DNA of 12,517 nt from Deinococcus sp. (lineage in GTDB: Bacteria > Deinococcota > Deinococci > Deinococcales > Deinococcaceae), in assembly GCA_028287665.1 (NCBI GenBank), contig JAQBPF010000009.1, positions 1-12,517 on the forward strand, written 5' to 3'. The position numbers and the translations under genes are program-made. Shown one piece after another: positions 11,201 through 12,517 of this stretch (positions are counted from its first letter, which is position 1; each line of letters begins with the position of its first letter). The notes below the pieces were generated by a model. It did no database searches. It was not told the origin of the DNA and saw only the letters and a program-made list of their open reading frames with translations.

Positions 11201-11902
11201 TCAGAAGTCGGCGGATTGGTCGGGTACTGCGGGCGGCTCTGTTTCTGCCGCGCCAGCACGGAAGCGGAAGGTACTTTCTGTCTGGTACAGCGGCCCGGTC
11301 TTACGGAGGATCGAGCGTGCCAAGACGGCGCTGCTCGCCTGCCAGCCGAGATCGAAGGTTTTGGGCGGCACACGCGGGGCTGGGCCTTTTTTGCGGGCCA
11401 GCGTGATATGCGCCTTGAAAGGTTGCTCGTCGGTGGCGAGGCCCAGCGCAGCAATGCCTTCACGCAAATTCGCGGCCAGTTCCGCCAGCCCTTCGGCTTC
11501 CACCTTCACGAACCACACGCGGGGACTGCCCTCATTGGGAAAGTAGCCCGTGCCGCGCAACCGCACGTCCAGCGTGGGGACATTCAGGGTCAGGTCGGCC
11601 CCCAACTTGCGGAGATCGCCCAGGCGTTCGGGCGGCACCGCAGGCAGATACGCCAGCGTGACGTGCATCTGGTCAGCCCGCACCGCCCGCCAGTTGCCCT
11701 TCAGGAGCGACTGCGTTTCGGCCAGCGGGGTAGAAATCTCGCGGGGGAGGGTGATGGCGTAGAACAGGCGCAGGCTGGGTTCCGGCGCAGGGGTTGCTAT
11801 GCGTGCAGGACGCTCTGGCCGGGGCTGAGTCTGATTTCTGTTCTGTGGCTTGACGGCAGTTGCGGAAGCTGGCGGCCCCCGCTTGGGAGCAGGCCGGGTC
11901 AT
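11201..11902 (-). CDS. thpR: RNA 2',3'-cyclic phosphodiesterase (LigT/ThpR, 2H family)
   Basis: This 233-residue cytoplasmic protein of the 2H phosphoesterase superfamily opens 2',3'-cyclic phosphates on RNA ends and can ligate tRNA halves through 2'-5' bonds in vitro. Both signature tetrapeptides are present: His80-Val-Thr82-Leu (MHVTLAYL) and His165-Ile-Thr167-Leu (KAHITLAR), facing each other in the two-lobed fold. RLFYAITLP (45-53) opens the domain. The first 42 residues are an extra Pro/Arg/Gln-rich, probably disordered extension not seen in typical 180-190-residue members, and the C-terminus also has a loose tail after about 215. The start is supported by the ATGA overlap with the cinA stop (ATG 11902-11900, TGA 11901-11899), implying translational coupling. 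recA follows 66 nt downstream. Confidence 0.92.
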   Translation of the reverse strand: MTRPAPKRGPPASATAVKPQNRNQTQPRPERPARIATPAPEPSLRLFYAITLPREISTPLAETQSLLKGNWRAVRADQMHVTLAYLPAVPPERLGDLRKLGADLTLNVPTLDVRLRGTGYFPNEGSPRVWFVKVEAEGLAELAANLREGIAALGLATDEQPFKAHITLARKKGPAPRVPPKTFDLGWQASSAVLARSILRKTGPLYQTESTFRFRAGAAETEPPAVPDQSADF

Positions 11903-12517
11903 GCCTGTACCTCGTCACGGGTCTGAAGACTGCGGAGGGCCAACGCCAGCGCCGCCATGGCCGCCCTGTCACGCACCTGTGGGGCGTCGCCGGGCCAGTT
12001 CAGGTGGGCTGTTTTTTGCAGTTCACCCGTGTCCAGCGCAATGTATGTTTGTCCGGCGTGTTCGCCCACAGTCGCCGTGACCACCGCCAGGCCCACCGCC
12101 GCGCCCAGATATTCACGCGCACCAGCGGCCAGTTCGCGGGCGGCCTGTTCACTGACCACGCCGTGGGCGTTCAGCGTAATGGGGGTCAGCCCCAACGTAA
12201 TCAGGCGGGCGTGGTCTCCGGTCACGGCAGCGTCCAAGAAGTTGGGCGCATCGGCCAGGGCGGTACAGACCGTGCCGCCGCTGCCCGCCTCGATCACGCC
12301 GAGGGTCCGGCTTCCCAGCGCCGCCGTCAGCACTGAGGCCAGCGTGTCGGCGTCTTCGCCCCAGATCCAGCGGGCCAGCATGCCACGAACCTGCTCCAGC
12401 ACGGGGGCGGCGAGGGCCTCGGCTTCTTGCGCGGTGGGCGCACTGGCCGCCACACGCACGTCCACACCCGTTTTGCGGGCGTAGGTGGCGACGCTGGGAT
12501 TGGCCTGCCGGGTCAGC
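11899..12517 (-). CDS. cinA: CinA (competence/damage-inducible protein), C-terminal part
   Basis: About 205 residues are in the window; the gene continues past the right edge. The first visible residues (LTRQANPSVATYARKTGVDVRVAAS) belong to the linker domain of CinA after its MoCF-like COG1058 domain. They lead into the C-terminal domain that in other bacteria is the nicotinamide-mononucleotide deamidase PncC. The fold is recognisable from NAHGVVSEQAARELAAGARE, GQTYIALD and LNWPGDAPQVRDRAAMAALALAL. However, the usual AESCTGG motif reads IEAGSGG, the YSNEAK motif reads TGDHAR, and the GIAGPGGG loop is shortened, so deamidase activity is doubtful. A GTG at 12465 is an internal codon, not the start. 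It overlaps thpR by ATGA and leads the recA operon. Confidence 0.93.
   Translation of the reverse strand, partial: LTRQANPSVATYARKTGVDVRVAASAPTAQEAEALAAPVLEQVRGMLARWIWGEDADTLASVLTAALGSRTLGVIEAGSGGTVCTALADAPNFLDAAVTGDHARLITLGLTPITLNAHGVVSEQAARELAAGAREYLGAAVGLAVVTATVGEHAGQTYIALDTGELQKTAHLNWPGDAPQVRDRAAMAALALALRSLQTRDEVQA

Overview
The window looks like chromosomal DNA of a Deinococcus or close relative. The evidence is high GC content, mirror ORFs on both strands of most genes, several starts that fit the leaderless-mRNA promoter geometry known from this genus, and the gene order cinA-thpR-recA, which is the recA operon of Deinococcus. No mobile element, CRISPR array, tRNA or rRNA was found. 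Genus assignment is inferred from protein content and synteny, not from a database search.

Layout, left to right. (1) Positions 1-433, minus strand: a small three-helix membrane protein followed 2 nt later by the first residues of a P-loop kinase/ATPase that runs off the left edge. (2) 546-1688, plus: an exported PQQ-dependent sugar dehydrogenase. It ends at a strong hairpin shared with the convergent nrdJ. (3) 1752-4778, minus: nrdJ, an adenosylcobalamin-dependent ribonucleotide reductase with a good sigma70-type promoter and a long hairpin in its leader. (4) 5053-5772, minus: a coiled-coil/C4 zinc-ribbon protein with its own terminator and a probable leaderless start. (5) 6000-8015, plus: an unusual protein with a degenerate cystathionine-lyase-like PLP fold, a long disordered repeat-bearing linker and a C-terminal HRDC nucleic-acid-binding domain. 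(6) 8139-9727, plus: birA (biotin ligase with a winged-helix repressor domain) and bioY (biotin uptake). (7) 9728-10051: a 324-bp non-coding stretch between convergent bioY and recA, packed with inverted repeats. (8) 10052-12517, minus: recA, thpR and the 3' part of cinA. thpR overlaps cinA by an ATGA.

Functional themes. DNA maintenance is represented by recA, nrdJ (dNTP supply without an oxygen requirement) and possibly the HRDC protein. Nucleotide and RNA end metabolism is represented by cinA and thpR. Biotin handling is represented by the birA-bioY pair, which makes sense as a uptake-plus-sensor unit. The rest is ordinary housekeeping.

The items most worth a second look are the HRDC/pseudo-PLP-enzyme fusion, the loss of recognisable deamidase motifs in CinA, and the structured non-coding elements before nrdJ and between bioY and recA.
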